DNA from: Mucidula mucida
Lineage: Eukaryota; Basidiomycota; Agaricomycetes; Agaricales; Physalacriaceae
Length of the DNA: 64,000 bases
Assembly: GCA_015501055.1 (NCBI GenBank)
Contig: JADNYV010000027.1
Location: 1-64,000, forward strand
Reading direction: 5' to 3'
Part shown: piece after piece, positions 24,401-35,298 of the stretch
Numbering within the stretch: the first letter of the stretch is position 1
How the letters are laid out: every line of letters begins with the position of its first letter
The notes under the pieces: model-generated
The model's database searches: none
What the model was told of the DNA's origin: nothing
Seen by the model: only the letters and a program-made list of their open reading frames with translations
Program-made: the position numbers and the translations under genes

Positions 24401-25973
24401 AGGCGTGAGTTCTATTGCGTAATCCCAGGGTCTTCGCTCCGGTAGCTTATCAAAGTCCGCTTTGCTGAATACATCGGAAGATTCCTTGATGTAAGGTGCA
24501 GCAGCGGATGAAGGCTGTTGTGATCTCAGCTTTTCACCGCTTTTGTGATAGTTGTCCCAGTCCATCCAGAACAAGCGCTCTCCCTCTTCCAACTTCTCTT
24601 CTACATCTTCTCCTTTGTCTTCTGGCGAGTCATACTCGGGTAGATAGCCGCAGCGGTCTGGGCATCGATCAAAAGTCAATGTAAATTCCGTCCAGTTGAT
24701 CGTGGGGTTGTGATATTGTAGCCAATCTAGCCCCAAAAAGATACTTGTTTTGCCAAGATTGGTAACGGCCAACTCAATCTTTTCGGCGTGATCTCCGATC
24801 TTCATCCGGACCTCCACAAAACCTTCGATTGCTCCTCCCTTGTTTAGGGTTCCATCCGCATTGTAGACAGGAAGCTTGACCGGTAACTCCTTGATCGGGG
24901 GTCTGTTCTTCTCGACGAATTCTTTATTGACACAAGAACCCGTTGCTCCACTGTCAAGAAGGGCACTCGTTTCCCATTCAGAGCCTGTGTGTACGCTCTC
25001 TATGGTTACTCGGAGTTTCATGTCCTGCCCCTTTGTTCCCCGGATGTACTTCCTCGACTTTTGCAACTCCGTCACAACTTCCACCGCAGTTTCCTTCGTC
25101 ATTCATTTTGGTCCATAGCCCCCAAATCGTCTGGGGTCTACCCTTCTTAGAACAGAACCTGCTGACATGGCCGTGTTTGCCACAGCTGAAGCAAAGTCCT
25201 CTTCGACGTGTGTTGTCAATGTCCATCGGCCTGGCGGTTCCTCCATAGGTAACACCGGTGGCATCTCGTTGTGTGATCGGCGTCGGGGGTGGGTTTGTAG
25301 GATTGGCTCTCAATGTAGCCGCCTGCGGAGCTAGGGGCCGGGACTGCATGCCGAACCTCTTGCTCGCCGTCCGCCTTCTCCACAGCTGATTGATCTGAAT
25401 GATCTGTGCCTTCCAATCCTTGTACTTCTCTGGCAACCCGTCTCGGCTGCCATAGATCTGATCAATGATCTTCTTGTTGACGTTGGCCTCGAGAAGTCGC
25501 ACAACAAATGCGTCATCCTTCAAATATCCTGCCTGAGTGAGCAGAACCTTAAACTTCTGGAAGAAATCTTGAGCGGTGTCTTGCCCCTGGCGCAACCGCT
25601 TGATCTGATCTTGCGCGTCTCGCGCGAGGTTGGAATCCACGAATCGCTCCTTCAAATCTTCCTTGAACTCCGTCCAAGAGACTGTCCATTCCTCTTCTTC
25701 CTCGTCGAAGTTCTGGTCCGAGTAGTTCTGAACCCATGCATCTACGTGATCTCCTCGGATGTAGGAGAGAACAATGTCGATCCTTTCGGAGTCAGATGTG
25801 AGGTTGTTCTTCTTGTCACGGATGTATGTGAACATCGATCGCCACCAGCTCTTGTACTTGGACTTGTCCCCGTCATAGTCGTAAGGCTTGTTCACAAGAG
25901 ATCGGCCTTTGGTTTTGACATCGGCGTGATAAGCGGGTGTGTGAGGAGCGGTTTCAGGTGCTTCGTTGGACAT
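21457..25973 (-). pseudogene. Ty3/gypsy chromovirus copy C, gag-pol remnant
   Basis: Gag starts at ATG 25973 and runs to a zinc knuckle CFSCGKHGHVSRFC (about 25150-25195). An internal deletion of roughly 290 bp relative to copy B then fuses MNDE directly to the protease-proximal region and shifts the frame. Pol is open from about 25102 to 23222: protease LLDSGATGSC, RT with intact YLDD (codons near 23921-23926), and RNase H start. It stops at a TAG inside RRQAR*VTEL. RNase H end, integrase (HHCC with CQKC, core with DRG-like and Glu region) and chromodomain (21760-21515) continue in several shifted frames. The RT active site is better preserved than in copy B. The element lacks a recognisable 5' LTR, so it is not mobile. 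Confidence 0.92.
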
Positions 25974-26524
25974 GATGAATCGGGGTGATAGGATCGGAGA
26001 ATGAAAGGGTGAAAGTGGGGATATGGGAGATGCGGATTTTGATGAAACGGGTGAGGGAATAGAGGTTTGGATGAATAAGGGGGAATTGCCTAGATCTGAA
26101 ATAGAATCCAGGACTTGGTAGGGTGGGGAATGATGGTGTGTATCGTAAGGTAAGTAAAGTAGGTAGGTATTGTAACTGTCTACGCTATTTTACCGACTAC
26201 TGACTATGTATCTACGGAGCCCAAGAGCTCGTCACAAGTTTGCAATTGCCCAGCCGACGTCCCTCTGGTGTGAGGTAAGCCAAAGTTTTCCTGGGAACGG
26301 GGGTTGACCCGTAAACAGCGCCCACTGAAGTGCAACTGCCAAAAGTTCGTTCTTGTGAGAGCGGCTACTTCCAGCACCCAAGGCAGTTATCTCTAACTGT
26401 TAGCCGGCGCTACTGGGACTAATACACATGTATGCGGACATGCACTGGGATTAGGATTCTGTTGATTTGTAAACAGGAAAGGGGATGGGGGAATGTGCAA
26501 TGATCAAACAGTGAAGTACTGATT
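25974..26524. other. Gypsy C 5' leader and unassigned flank
   Basis: The A/G-rich plus-strand sequence to about 26100 looks like the untranslated leader before gag. Beyond that I find neither the LTR ends (TGTTATG / CTAACA) nor a primer-binding site, so the 5' LTR is deleted or too diverged to recognise. Confidence 0.5.
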
Positions 26525-28129
26525 CATCAGTAAGTAGCCACCCGTCTGGTGGGCATGGCACCAGACCAACCATGCTCACCAGACACATCTGGCACCAGAA
26601 ACGACATGCATAAATTATGCACGGCTCTCTGATCAACCATGCGCTACCAGACACTCCAACCATACACTACCAGACCAATAATATGCAGCACTTCGAGCTC
26701 ACATTTTAGCCACCCCTCCCCCCCCCATATCATTGGCAGTAACCGTAATCACAATAAGATTCGTAGCAATAAGGAAGCCGTAACGAAATAAATTGGCCTA
26801 TCTAATACAACACAAATGTTACACAATGCAGCAAGTATACATATCTCAACCTTCAATGCAGCACTGAGTATCGCGGACAAACCACACGCCAGAGGTGTGG
26901 CGTATACGCTATGACAGGACAATTAGCAGTTGAGCAGCTAAAATGTGCAGCGGACGTACCATGATGGAAGTGTGTAATTACCGCAGTCGCGTGTACGGGT
27001 ATGATGGTGATTCGCGCCTGTAGACATGGGTAGCCATTTTGTTGTCGGCATCCTGATTGTGCCCGGCTAATCTTGGAGTCAATGTCGCTGCTCGTGTTCG
27101 CGTGTATATTGTCGTAGCTTGCTGTCCTCGTAGTCGGGCTCGCTGTCCTTGTAGTCAGGTTCTTGTGTTCGCATTTACTGTCCGCATAGCTTGCTGTCCT
27201 CATTCTGGCTTCGCAGTTGGGCATGCTGTCACTGAGAGCGATGAGTCAGATGTACGAACATCGTTCAGGAAAATTGCAGTTAGGAACAGTAATGCAAGTA
27301 GTGTGCTAGGATCCACGTGAATTGCAGCACAGGAAGGGTAGGGATAATGGGCGCACATCACCATCATAATCATCATAGCCAGCATTCGCGCCGTCGTTGC
27401 TAACGACTTTGACGGTACAACTACCTATGGCTCAGCGCCGCAAGTCAGAATTGACGGAAGATTACCAAGTCGCGAGCAAAGACTCACTGCCTTGCCCTTG
27501 CACATCAAACAAGTTGTATGTTCCCACAGCTGCCGTGCACTCGTCCTTGCCTGGGTCTGTGTCGTCCTTGCTTGGGCACCCGTCGTCGCTCGCTAAGTCC
27601 TGGAAGACGCTGCGCAGCCAGAGTTTGATGTAGGGAAGGAGGCACATCGCTTGTGGTCGTTGTTGACCTTGAACGCGAGGCTATCATAGGAGTAGCTCAA
27701 GGAATGAGGGCACTGGGCAGATGGGGCGACGGTGAGAATGGCGGACATTGTGATGGAAGAAGGCAAAAGGCAATGAATCGGACTTGGACAAAATTAAAAT
27801 CCAACATGCACGTGGTCAGTTGTGTGCTTGCGCACAGACCATGTGCCTTGGTCCGGTTCATAACCAAACTATAACCAAGCGTGTCTGTGTCAATACTGAC
27901 AACAACATCGAGCACTATGTCAAGGAGCTGAGGAGCAGCACAAGAAGTGTTTGTGACGGGTCATTGACTTTCAAAGAAAAAAAAAATTAGGCAATGTCTG
28001 GCAGAGTCTACCAAGTCTGGCTGCATAACGGTCTGGCTGGTCTGGTACCGGTATGGTGTGCATGGCACCATGCGGCGCCAGATGGTGACCCCCGCCAGAC
28101 GCCACCAGACGGGTCCGAACTTACTGATG
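26525..28129. mobile_element. Candidate non-autonomous DNA transposon with TIRs
   Basis: The left end CATCAGTAAGT, followed five bases later by CCCGTCTGGTGG, is mirrored at 28129 reading inward on the minus strand (CATCAGTAAGT, five different bases, CCCGTCTGGTGG). Subterminal CCAGAC-type motifs cluster on the left (26545-26690) and their complement GTCTGG on the right (28000-28110). That arrangement is typical of transposase-binding subterminal repeats. The 1.6 kb interior has no recognisable transposase. I could not identify a clear target-site duplication, so superfamily and exact ends are open. Confidence 0.6.
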
Positions 28130-28178
28130 TTGACAATCAGGGATGTGTGGTAGGTGGTAGAAAGGAGTTTCGATCTTC

Positions 28179-29238
28179 TGTTAGCAACTGACTATAGCCA
28201 CAAGACTAAACCAGGTACCACAGAGAGAATTAGGGAAAGAAAGTGTTCGCGTTCGTAAAACTAGGCTAGGCCAGGTGTATAAATAAGATTGGAACTAAAG
28301 TACAATGATACTATGCTACTGCTTATATACTAGTAAGTCTGTGTTTGGGACTCCTTGTACATACATGTTTCCGCTAGGGATAGCTTCATGCCCTTGACCC
28401 AATGTTGTATGCTACTAGTCCGTAAAACCATTAAATACGGGTGGTAACTGTTATGAATCGCCATATTTTCACACTTTCACATCTTATCATATCTTATCGG
28501 GGGCCTTGTCTTATCAACCAACGAACTGTTTCATCATCTGTTTCGTCACTGATCATACCCCTTTTCATTACCGAAGCCGTACTCATGTCGGACACACGAC
28601 CAACACATGGATGACATCATACATGCCGATACCTCATGGACTCCCTATTGTATACACACCACCGACACTCGTAGCACACATGGTCGTTTCAGTATTATTA
28701 CTTACATGCAGTTACCACTCGTATTTAATGGTTTCATGGACTAGTAGCATACAACACTGGGTCAAGGGCGTGGAGTTAACCCTATCGGAAACACGTATGG
28801 ACAAGGAGTCCCAAAACACAGACTTACTAGTATATAAGCAGTAGCGTAGTATCATTGTACTTTAGTTCCGATCTCGTTTATACACCTGGCCTAGCCTAGT
28901 CTTACGAACGTGAACGCTTCTTTCCTTAGTTCTTGCTGTGGTACCTGGTTGAGTCTTGTGGCTTAGTCAGTCGCTAACAGTAACTGCATGTAAGTAATAA
29001 TACTGAAACAACCATGTGTGCTACGAGTGTCGGTGGTGTGTATACAATAGGAAGTCCATGAGGTATAGGCATGTATGATGTCATCCGTGTGTTTGACATG
29101 AGTCCAACATGAGTAAGGCTTTGGTAATGAAAGGGAGTATGATCGGAGACAAAACAACTGATAAAACAGTCCGTTGGTTGATAAGACAAGCCCCTAATGA
29201 TGAGATGTGAGAATGTAAAAATATGGTGATTTATAACA
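28179..29238 (-). repeat. Gypsy solo LTR interrupted by a second LTR
   Basis: The pieces 28179-28448 and 28985-29238 join into one LTR of about 524 bp (TGTTAGC ... ATAACA on plus; sense on minus), very like 20919-21439. The interruption is the LTR at 28449-28979 plus one copy of its 5-bp target duplication. The outer LTR is flanked by CTTC on both sides (28175-28178 and 29239-29242), consistent with a short target-site duplication. It lies at the 3' end of an RNase H frame. Confidence 0.9.
28449..28979 (+). repeat. Gypsy solo LTR nested inside another LTR
   Basis: A complete 531-bp LTR (TGTTATGAATCG ... CGCTAACA) sits in the opposite orientation to its host LTR. It is flanked by the perfect 5-bp duplication GTAAC (28444-28448 and 28980-28984). 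The uninterrupted LTR at 21170 shows the empty site GGTAACTGCATG. With no internal region it is a solo LTR left by LTR-LTR recombination. Confidence 0.95.
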
Positions 29239-30009
29239 CTTCTTATAGCTCTTCGAGCCTCTCATTCTTGCAGTTCTAGCATTTGCAATTTTGATTGCTT
29301 TGTATGCGGTTGCCTGTGTTATTGTTTTCAGCTTTGCACCGGTTATGCTGAATAGAGGGTTCATCTCGAATTCGACTCGATCTGCTTTTTCCTTAGTGAG
29401 TCCCTTTGTTGCAAGTTTGTCCGCCTCTTCATTTCCGGCTATTCCAGAGTGACCCTTAACCCATTGTAGGTATGTCATTCCCGTCCGTTCTCGGAGGCTG
29501 GCAACAAGAGCCTTGTGTGCCGTCTGGTCGGCGACACCAATCCAGCCGTTGTCCTCGTTATTCTGTAGGTGGTCTGTTATTGCACTGATCATTGTCATTG
29601 AGTCACTAAGCATTGTTAGGTCTTCTGTCTTGTCAGCGATTACGCTCGCTCTGTAGGCTCTGGTGATTTCTCCAAGTTGGTTGGACAGTTTCCCTAGTGC
29701 TTCCGGCAGTCTTAGGGATTCATTTCTCGGGTCATCCTGCCCAAACCATATGCCGGCACTTGCGACTGCATTGTCATCGCCGTTGTTGTTGCAGCCGCCG
29801 TCGGTATAGACCGTCTGGTGTGCTCCAGCCTGTCTGCCATCGTCCGAGTATTCCCAGTCTATTTTTGGCACTGGGAGTTCATTACATGTTCGACTTGACG
29901 TGAATATACGGAATGCATCCGCTATCGATCCTTGGTCCGTTAGGCGCCGTTTGAACTCTCTCAGGTCCTGGTAGCCTCCTCTTCTCTTCCTTTTCCGTTT
30001 CTTCATCAT
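29239..30009 (-). pseudogene. RNase H domain of a non-LTR-type retroelement, LTR-truncated
   Basis: The minus-strand frame from ATG 30009 contains an RNase H fold with all catalytic positions: YTDGGC (Asp), NQLGEI (Glu), LSDSM (Asp), and WVKGHSGIAGNEEADKLA (His and Asp). This domain style is common in basidiomycete CCHC-RT-RNase H ORFs. A second frame at 30079-29882 (contains ARAKVILNTLPPKWNP) resembles the segment normally upstream, so a frameshift separates them. The frame runs straight into the LTR at 29238, which supplies its last 15 or so codons and stop. No reverse transcriptase is present, so this is a remnant, though the domain itself could still fold. Confidence 0.75.
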
Positions 30010-30160
30010 CCTCCGATTGGTGGTGAAGTGGATTCCATTTTGGGGGTAGGGTGTTCAGAATGACTTTGGCTCTCGCCATGCAGCGGTGGGGGCTTTCATA
30101 ACAGTCCTACACATGGCCTTGTTCCGATTCTACCTACCTATCCACCCACCGCGTCTGTAT

Positions 30161-32085
30161 CTAAATTCGGCCTTGATCTCGCCAAATATCCAAGTACTGA
30201 CTGCGCTGAATATCTCTAGCCATATCCACCAGTGTCATCTTGTACGGCGGTCCAGTACAAACACAGACGCGCCCACTCGTCTCGTCCCAGCCGACACAGT
30301 ATGTAGAGGCGTCGTTGAATACCGAAAACACACTATCTGGTATCAACCCAATCGAGCTCAGCGCTCTAGTCGGCTGCCACGTCTCATGCCACGATCTCCG
30401 TACCAAAGGCGCACGCTCGAACGACGCCTTCCCATCATACGGCGCGCGCTCAAGGCTTCTAAGCCTAGGGAGGTAACGCCGAAGATCGGTGACAATACCC
30501 CACTCACGGATAGGATGCGAGTTATAGACCAAGGGCGATGCACAGCTGGAATCATTTCGACCTCCCAGTTGAACGTCTCGTAGATGTACCGCGATGTCGG
30601 TATGAAACAGCTGGATTGAACTTGGTACGTCGGAGAGACACTATCTGCGTCCAGTGCCCATATCAGATAGTGTTCAATACTCCGAGGAGTCTGGCGCATA
30701 GCATATATAGAGATGGGCGGGTGGAGATGATGAGAAGGAATGTTTGTTGCTCTTGGAAAAGGTGAAATCGCGGGAAATTCGGTCATCTGAGTGGGTTCAG
30801 ATATCATGAAGGACGTGTACGGGCCGTCGCGACCAAGTGGAACGAAAATTACAGGCGGCTGAGGTACCGCCGTATTGATATAGTCGTACACTTCAACGGA
30901 GTGTTGATCAACACCGTTAATCCTCCAGGTTCGAATGGCCACGACGCGATTCTCGCTAGTCAAAAGACGCAAGCTACGAACCCAGCTCTTCAGAAACGAA
31001 TGAATAAATACCCTTTGACATGAAGGATCACGCACATAGGGACTAGGAGAATGAAATGGCAATCCCTCAGAGCCGTAAGTGTTCAAATCATAGACCATAA
31101 GCTTGTTCGGTTGCTCAATGAACGCTGCTATCGGAGTGTCGTTACGCATACCCAGAACAAGACAGTCGATACGTTTATCATGGCCGTGGTTCGCTATGAT
31201 AGAGTGCCAAGTCTCCAAAACTACCGAGTCGCGCGCAGCTACCTCGAGATCTGTCATGGAAATGTCACCACAGTGCCACCAATAATCGACGTTCGCTTCG
31301 ATGTTATCGTCGTATTCGTATCCTGTTAGATCGATACTGAAAACCATGAACATTAAGCAAACATCAAGGAGTACCCATACCTTCCCTCATGCCCTCGCTT
31401 ATAGCGGATCGTCACAAAGGCCATGACCAAACTTGGCTCTCCTTCGAGGAGCATAAAGCGCGCTTGCAATCGATGAACCCGCGTGTTGGTATTGAGGCAA
31501 AGCAGCATTTTGGGCGCAATGTGATCCGGAGGGCCGCACAGCTGCAGGATAATAACAAAGTACTCGCGCTCCACATCCGGAGACAGCCATCTCGTAGCAG
31601 AAGCGACAATGTATTTTCCCCCAGGCATGACCTTCATTTCGAAGAATTCAAAACCGAACGCAAAGGTATCCACGTGAACAGCGCGCGTATAGGTGCTCCT
31701 CCAGTTGTCTTCTACCATAATGGAGCGCGCCACGAGTCGCTCGCAGTCAAATTCGCGGGGATCGATGGCAAACCGGTAGGGATTCTCGTAGAAGAAAGGA
31801 GTAGGCATATCAAGCTGCCAGAAGAAGTGTTTCCATATTGTGACTTCGTGTGTTAAGATGAAGAAAGCCTTGTCGACCTGGAGCGTACTCTCAGCTGGGT
31901 GCACAGAGGATCTGGGGAAGCAATCTCACCTTTCTAAGACTAAGAATGTCCGCCAAGGAGAGTTGTAAGAGGATATCATCAACGAGGACGGCAAGTGGGA
32001 CGCGACGGAGGTAACAGGCAGAGTTTCGATGGAACGAGTCTCTCAAGAAGCGGGGTGGCGCGGCGGGGCGCGTGTCTTGGGGCAT
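30161..32085 (-). CDS. F-box protein (one probable single-base gap)
   Basis: Exon 1 (32085-31930) encodes an F-box-like helix set, VPLAVLVDDILLQLSLADIL. F-box proteins are substrate adaptors of SCF ubiquitin ligases and bind Skp1 through this motif (family knowledge). Exons 2 (31877-31381) and 3 (from 31336) follow across 52- and 44-nt GT-AG introns with matching phases, and carry a long beta-rich C-terminal region as in many Agaricomycete F-box proteins. The frame shifts once near 30533-30535: a GGG on the plus strand, if GGGG, would restore the conserved continuation PLVYNSHPIREW to the stop at 30161. I read this as a probable one-base deletion, so the gene may be intact in the organism. 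Confidence 0.75.
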
Positions 32086-32936
32086 GAAGGTAATGGAAGA
32101 AGCGCCTTTCCATCGTACACGGGTGAGAAAACTGATTGCTCGTTGTTCCCAGTATGGAGTGTATTGTCAAGCGTATCGTGGGATACCATGCACGTGCAAG
32201 TCTTTGATCCGCTCGCCCTCCAAGCAATGGACTAACATTTCACGTGGATCTCTCAAGCAAAGAACCTGCGTATACGTCGGGTGGCATGGTCATGCATTTC
32301 GGGAACGACGTGAATAGCGCGGCAAAGCAATATGGACAGCAGGCCTTGACATACACGACGTGTCTTCGGAGGTGATAACAAATGTCTGTTCATGCGGGAT
32401 ACCGCGTTTGTCTTGTACCTACTTGCTCGACGGACTCACACCTATGTTCACCGACCCGGTACGACCACCCACCGAACGCCACATACTGAGCGAGTCCTGA
32501 CATGGCATTTAAGTTCTTTTCTTATCGCACGTGGTACTCTCCATCCCTTCAATCACCTTTCGGAGATGGTTGATTGAATCCTCTCTGAGTATTAGCGCGG
32601 CGGAACATCATTGACATGGAGTGGCAGTCCCGCCGGTGCGCTACTACGAACAGTAGCTACTAAACACTACATATATGCAGGACTAACTTAAGACTCAACA
32701 AGGCTGCGGAACGACAGTGGATGTTCCTCAAATTTCGCTTGTTATCATGAACTGTGGCGTGAGGACTCTTTTCAGTAATGCTCCTGTAAGTGACGAGTTG
32801 GAATATCTAGGCCTTTCAAGAACTTCCATTCTGAACAGGTGAACGACTCAAAGAATTTCCCTGGCCGAGAGCTGACATGGGCCTCTCGTCACAGACTGTT
32901 TAGCCCGTATCTTCATCTTCCTTTGCAACAACGACG
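32086..32936. other. Divergent intergenic region
   Basis: This stretch lies between the F-box gene (minus) and a plus-strand gene. It should hold both promoters. I see no further ORF with protein character. Confidence 0.45.
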
Positions 32937-33955
32937 ATGATGCTAAAGACAATGCAGCGCTCGCTTGCTTCTCGATGCGCAGCAAAACTGCGTCCAGGTC
33001 AACATATCACGACCCTCCAGAAGCGCACACTCAGTACTACGCCACCCAAGACGTTGCCGAGAGAAGCTCTTATGTAACCGCGGATCAAGTTCCCTAACTT
33101 TCCAAAGGACGCGAGTGCATTATGTACGCTATACCATTTTTGCAACATATAAGTACTGACGGTAGACTCACTAGCAGCTGGACTCGACAGCTCAACTACT
33201 CAGGCTCAGAGCCACCACCTGCACGGGTGAACATCACACTGCCTTTCATGTCAATATACTCATTGTTCTTCCTTAGCACGCCGTTTCCAGCCGATACGAC
33301 CTGGCCTGATGGCGTACACTCAATATTCTGCACGCAGCATGTTGATAAGTACGCAACAGCCAACAGACGTTATAGCGGACCATACACCAAACTGCTCACG
33401 TACTGCTTCGGCGCCAACTCCTTTGAGTTCACCATCGCCCCCGAAACCCCTTTTCTAGACGTCTTTGGGTCTGACAATTGCTATCAAGATCCCAAGTTCT
33501 ACGTCTTCATCATCGTCTATGACCACCTCCACCATCCTGTGATGATAGTAAACATCCAGGACTATGGCTGGGTCGATAGAGCATCGCTACGGGTCGATGC
33601 AGATAAACAGATACGTCTCTGGCTTGAGATTATGATCAGTGACTGCCCTCTCCCTCGCCTTTTGGGTTTGAGTTTTCTTGCAACCTCACTTCGCGAGTGT
33701 GATGCCGAAAGCTGGGACAGAAAACCCGAGTTCATAGACGATAGAACCCATCGTGGGCTTCCCGGTGAATTTCTTGAAGGGGCTTGGGATATTGATATTC
33801 TCTCTCAAGAGGGATTTGACAAGATGAAGGAGATTGTGGGAGAAAGTGCCAAAGGCGTTGCCGCATTGAAAGTGAGCAAGGATATATTGACGTTATGTAC
33901 GATCTCTTACGGAAATATTTCAGCAACAGAAATGATAGATTTTCAGAGACGATGA
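32937..33955 (+). CDS. Uncharacterised fungal protein, possible degenerate nuclease fold, copy 1
   Basis: The N-terminal piece 32937-33077 starts with an Arg/Ser-rich, presequence-like stretch (MQRSLASRCAAKLR ... LQKRTLSTTP) that might target mitochondria. The C-terminal part (about 33284-33955) is clearly coding: WPDGVHSIF, GPYTKLLTYCF, FYVFIIVYDH, VMIVNIQDYGW, LPRLLGLSF, WDIDILSQEGFDKMKEIV. A donor CACGG|GTGAAC near 33227 is shared with the paralogue at 42599, supporting an intron to 33282. The segment V-x-I-V-x-I-Q inside alternating strands is where a PD-(D/E)xK nuclease would carry E-x-K. Here both residues differ, so activity is unlikely and the fold assignment is only a suggestion. The TAA at 33075 means the exon joining is unresolved. 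Confidence 0.55.
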
Positions 33956-35298
33956 TGAGGGAAGTGGTGTGGAGTAGGGAACTGGGACTCGGACATTCAA
34001 GCAATGTAGAATCTTGGACATGTGTAGTACTACGTACTCCGAATCACTACTCTAAGCATGCAGCTCTTATCAGTACTTACGCTATAACATCCAGTACTTC
34101 AAGAGACAGGGAAGAGGTTGTATTGTTTCAATGACGTGCTCGATGAAGTTAGGCGTAGGTGTTCCTCGCATGGGTGTTGACAGAGTACTGTATATCGCCC
34201 ACGTTGATAGGTTACTGATGATGGGGCTGGTGTCGTACTGGCGCACGCGATGGCGCGCATTGCGCCTGACGGACACAAACCTGATTCGAGGTGGATGACT
34301 AGAGTAGGGTCTGGAAGTATCTCATGCAATAGTCATAGTACGCCATTGTATACCTGGAGACGAATCAGTTATTGCGTCACAGGCGAATGGCACGACGTAG
34401 CAGAAATAGTCGAGAGACGACGTATTCAACGACGTGCGACGGCGGTCCGCGCGTACAGCGATGGCAATGGCGGGTCAAGAGGTCAAGTATAGAAAATGAA
34501 AGAGCGAACTGTCGAGTAATCCTGGAGCATCCCGGTCCTTCAGATTTGATGTTATCACACGAAGGTCAAGACGTCTATTCGCATTCGAACACTAAACAAA
34601 ATGTGCTACAGTACATCCTGGAAGAACAAGTCAATAAGAGTCTCATGGTGGCAAACATAAAAGGAAGAGAATCAGACATCCAAAGGAAGGACATTACAAC
34701 CCGCATCGCGCCACCCCCACTCCACATCCAGCGCAACCAAACGGCGGCCCACGCTCCCATGCCAATGGGTTCAACATGTTTACGGAGGGGGAATATGGAT
34801 GCTTCAATGAGGGAGTTCTCGTAACGAGGACGCTCGAGTGGAAACTGCGAATGTACGGAAAATTTCATCGTGTATGCGTGGTGATAGCAGTGACGGGAAC
34901 AAGGGAGGTTGACGCTCACCTTATGAAAGCCACTGTGATGGAACGACAACCAGGTATACCTGAGAGGAAGATGTCTTAGAAAAGGCTGGAGAAAAAAAGA
35001 CGTAGAAACGAAAAGAATCAGACTAAATGGCACTGGCAAGTACACTGTGCGCCCCGTAGGATGCGTGTTCGTTGCGAACGAACAAGCTCTATTACTCGGC
35101 ATGGTCGTGTAGGACGGGGAAGAGAATAAAGTCATCACGAAGAAATACTGGGAATGGTACGCACCTCAGACTATCATGGATGTCAATCGTTGAGAGATTT
35201 TTTTGGCTATATATTTTTGATTTCATTCTCCGCTCTAAACTGCCGAACCGAGCCGCAACACAGGCACGTGGTCCAACTTACTCTCGCGAGTCGCCACC
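33956..35298. other. Intergenic before kinase copy 1
   Basis: No confident gene. A plus-strand frame at 34372-34824 and a minus-strand frame at 35138-34575 are open but look non-protein-like. The 60 bases before 35299 resemble those before the kinase copy at 37705 (both contain GCACGTGGTCC and GAGTCGCCACCATG), so the kinase promoter or leader is part of the duplication. Confidence 0.45.

Noticed and set aside
26160..26524. 5' LTR or tRNA primer site of gypsy C
   Set aside because: Neither LTR terminus nor a TGGT-type tRNA 3'-end complement could be found here.
26850..27650. Possible gene inside the TIR element
   Set aside because: Several short frames on both strands, none with protein character; no transposase motif.
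30086..30583. Plus-strand 165-codon frame opposite the F-box gene end
   Set aside because: The minus-strand frame over the same bases continues conserved F-box-family wording; the plus frame is its shadow.
34480..34700. Tiny-protein copy upstream of kinase copy 1, expected from the module order
   Set aside because: The W-x-T-x-PGNA and KDGR cores are not found at the expected spacing; the left edge of the duplication must lie elsewhere.
34372..35138. Two overlapping open frames (plus 34372-34824, minus 35138-34575) as host genes
   Set aside because: Composition looks random, there are no motifs, and the two overlap on opposite strands; nothing supports translation.
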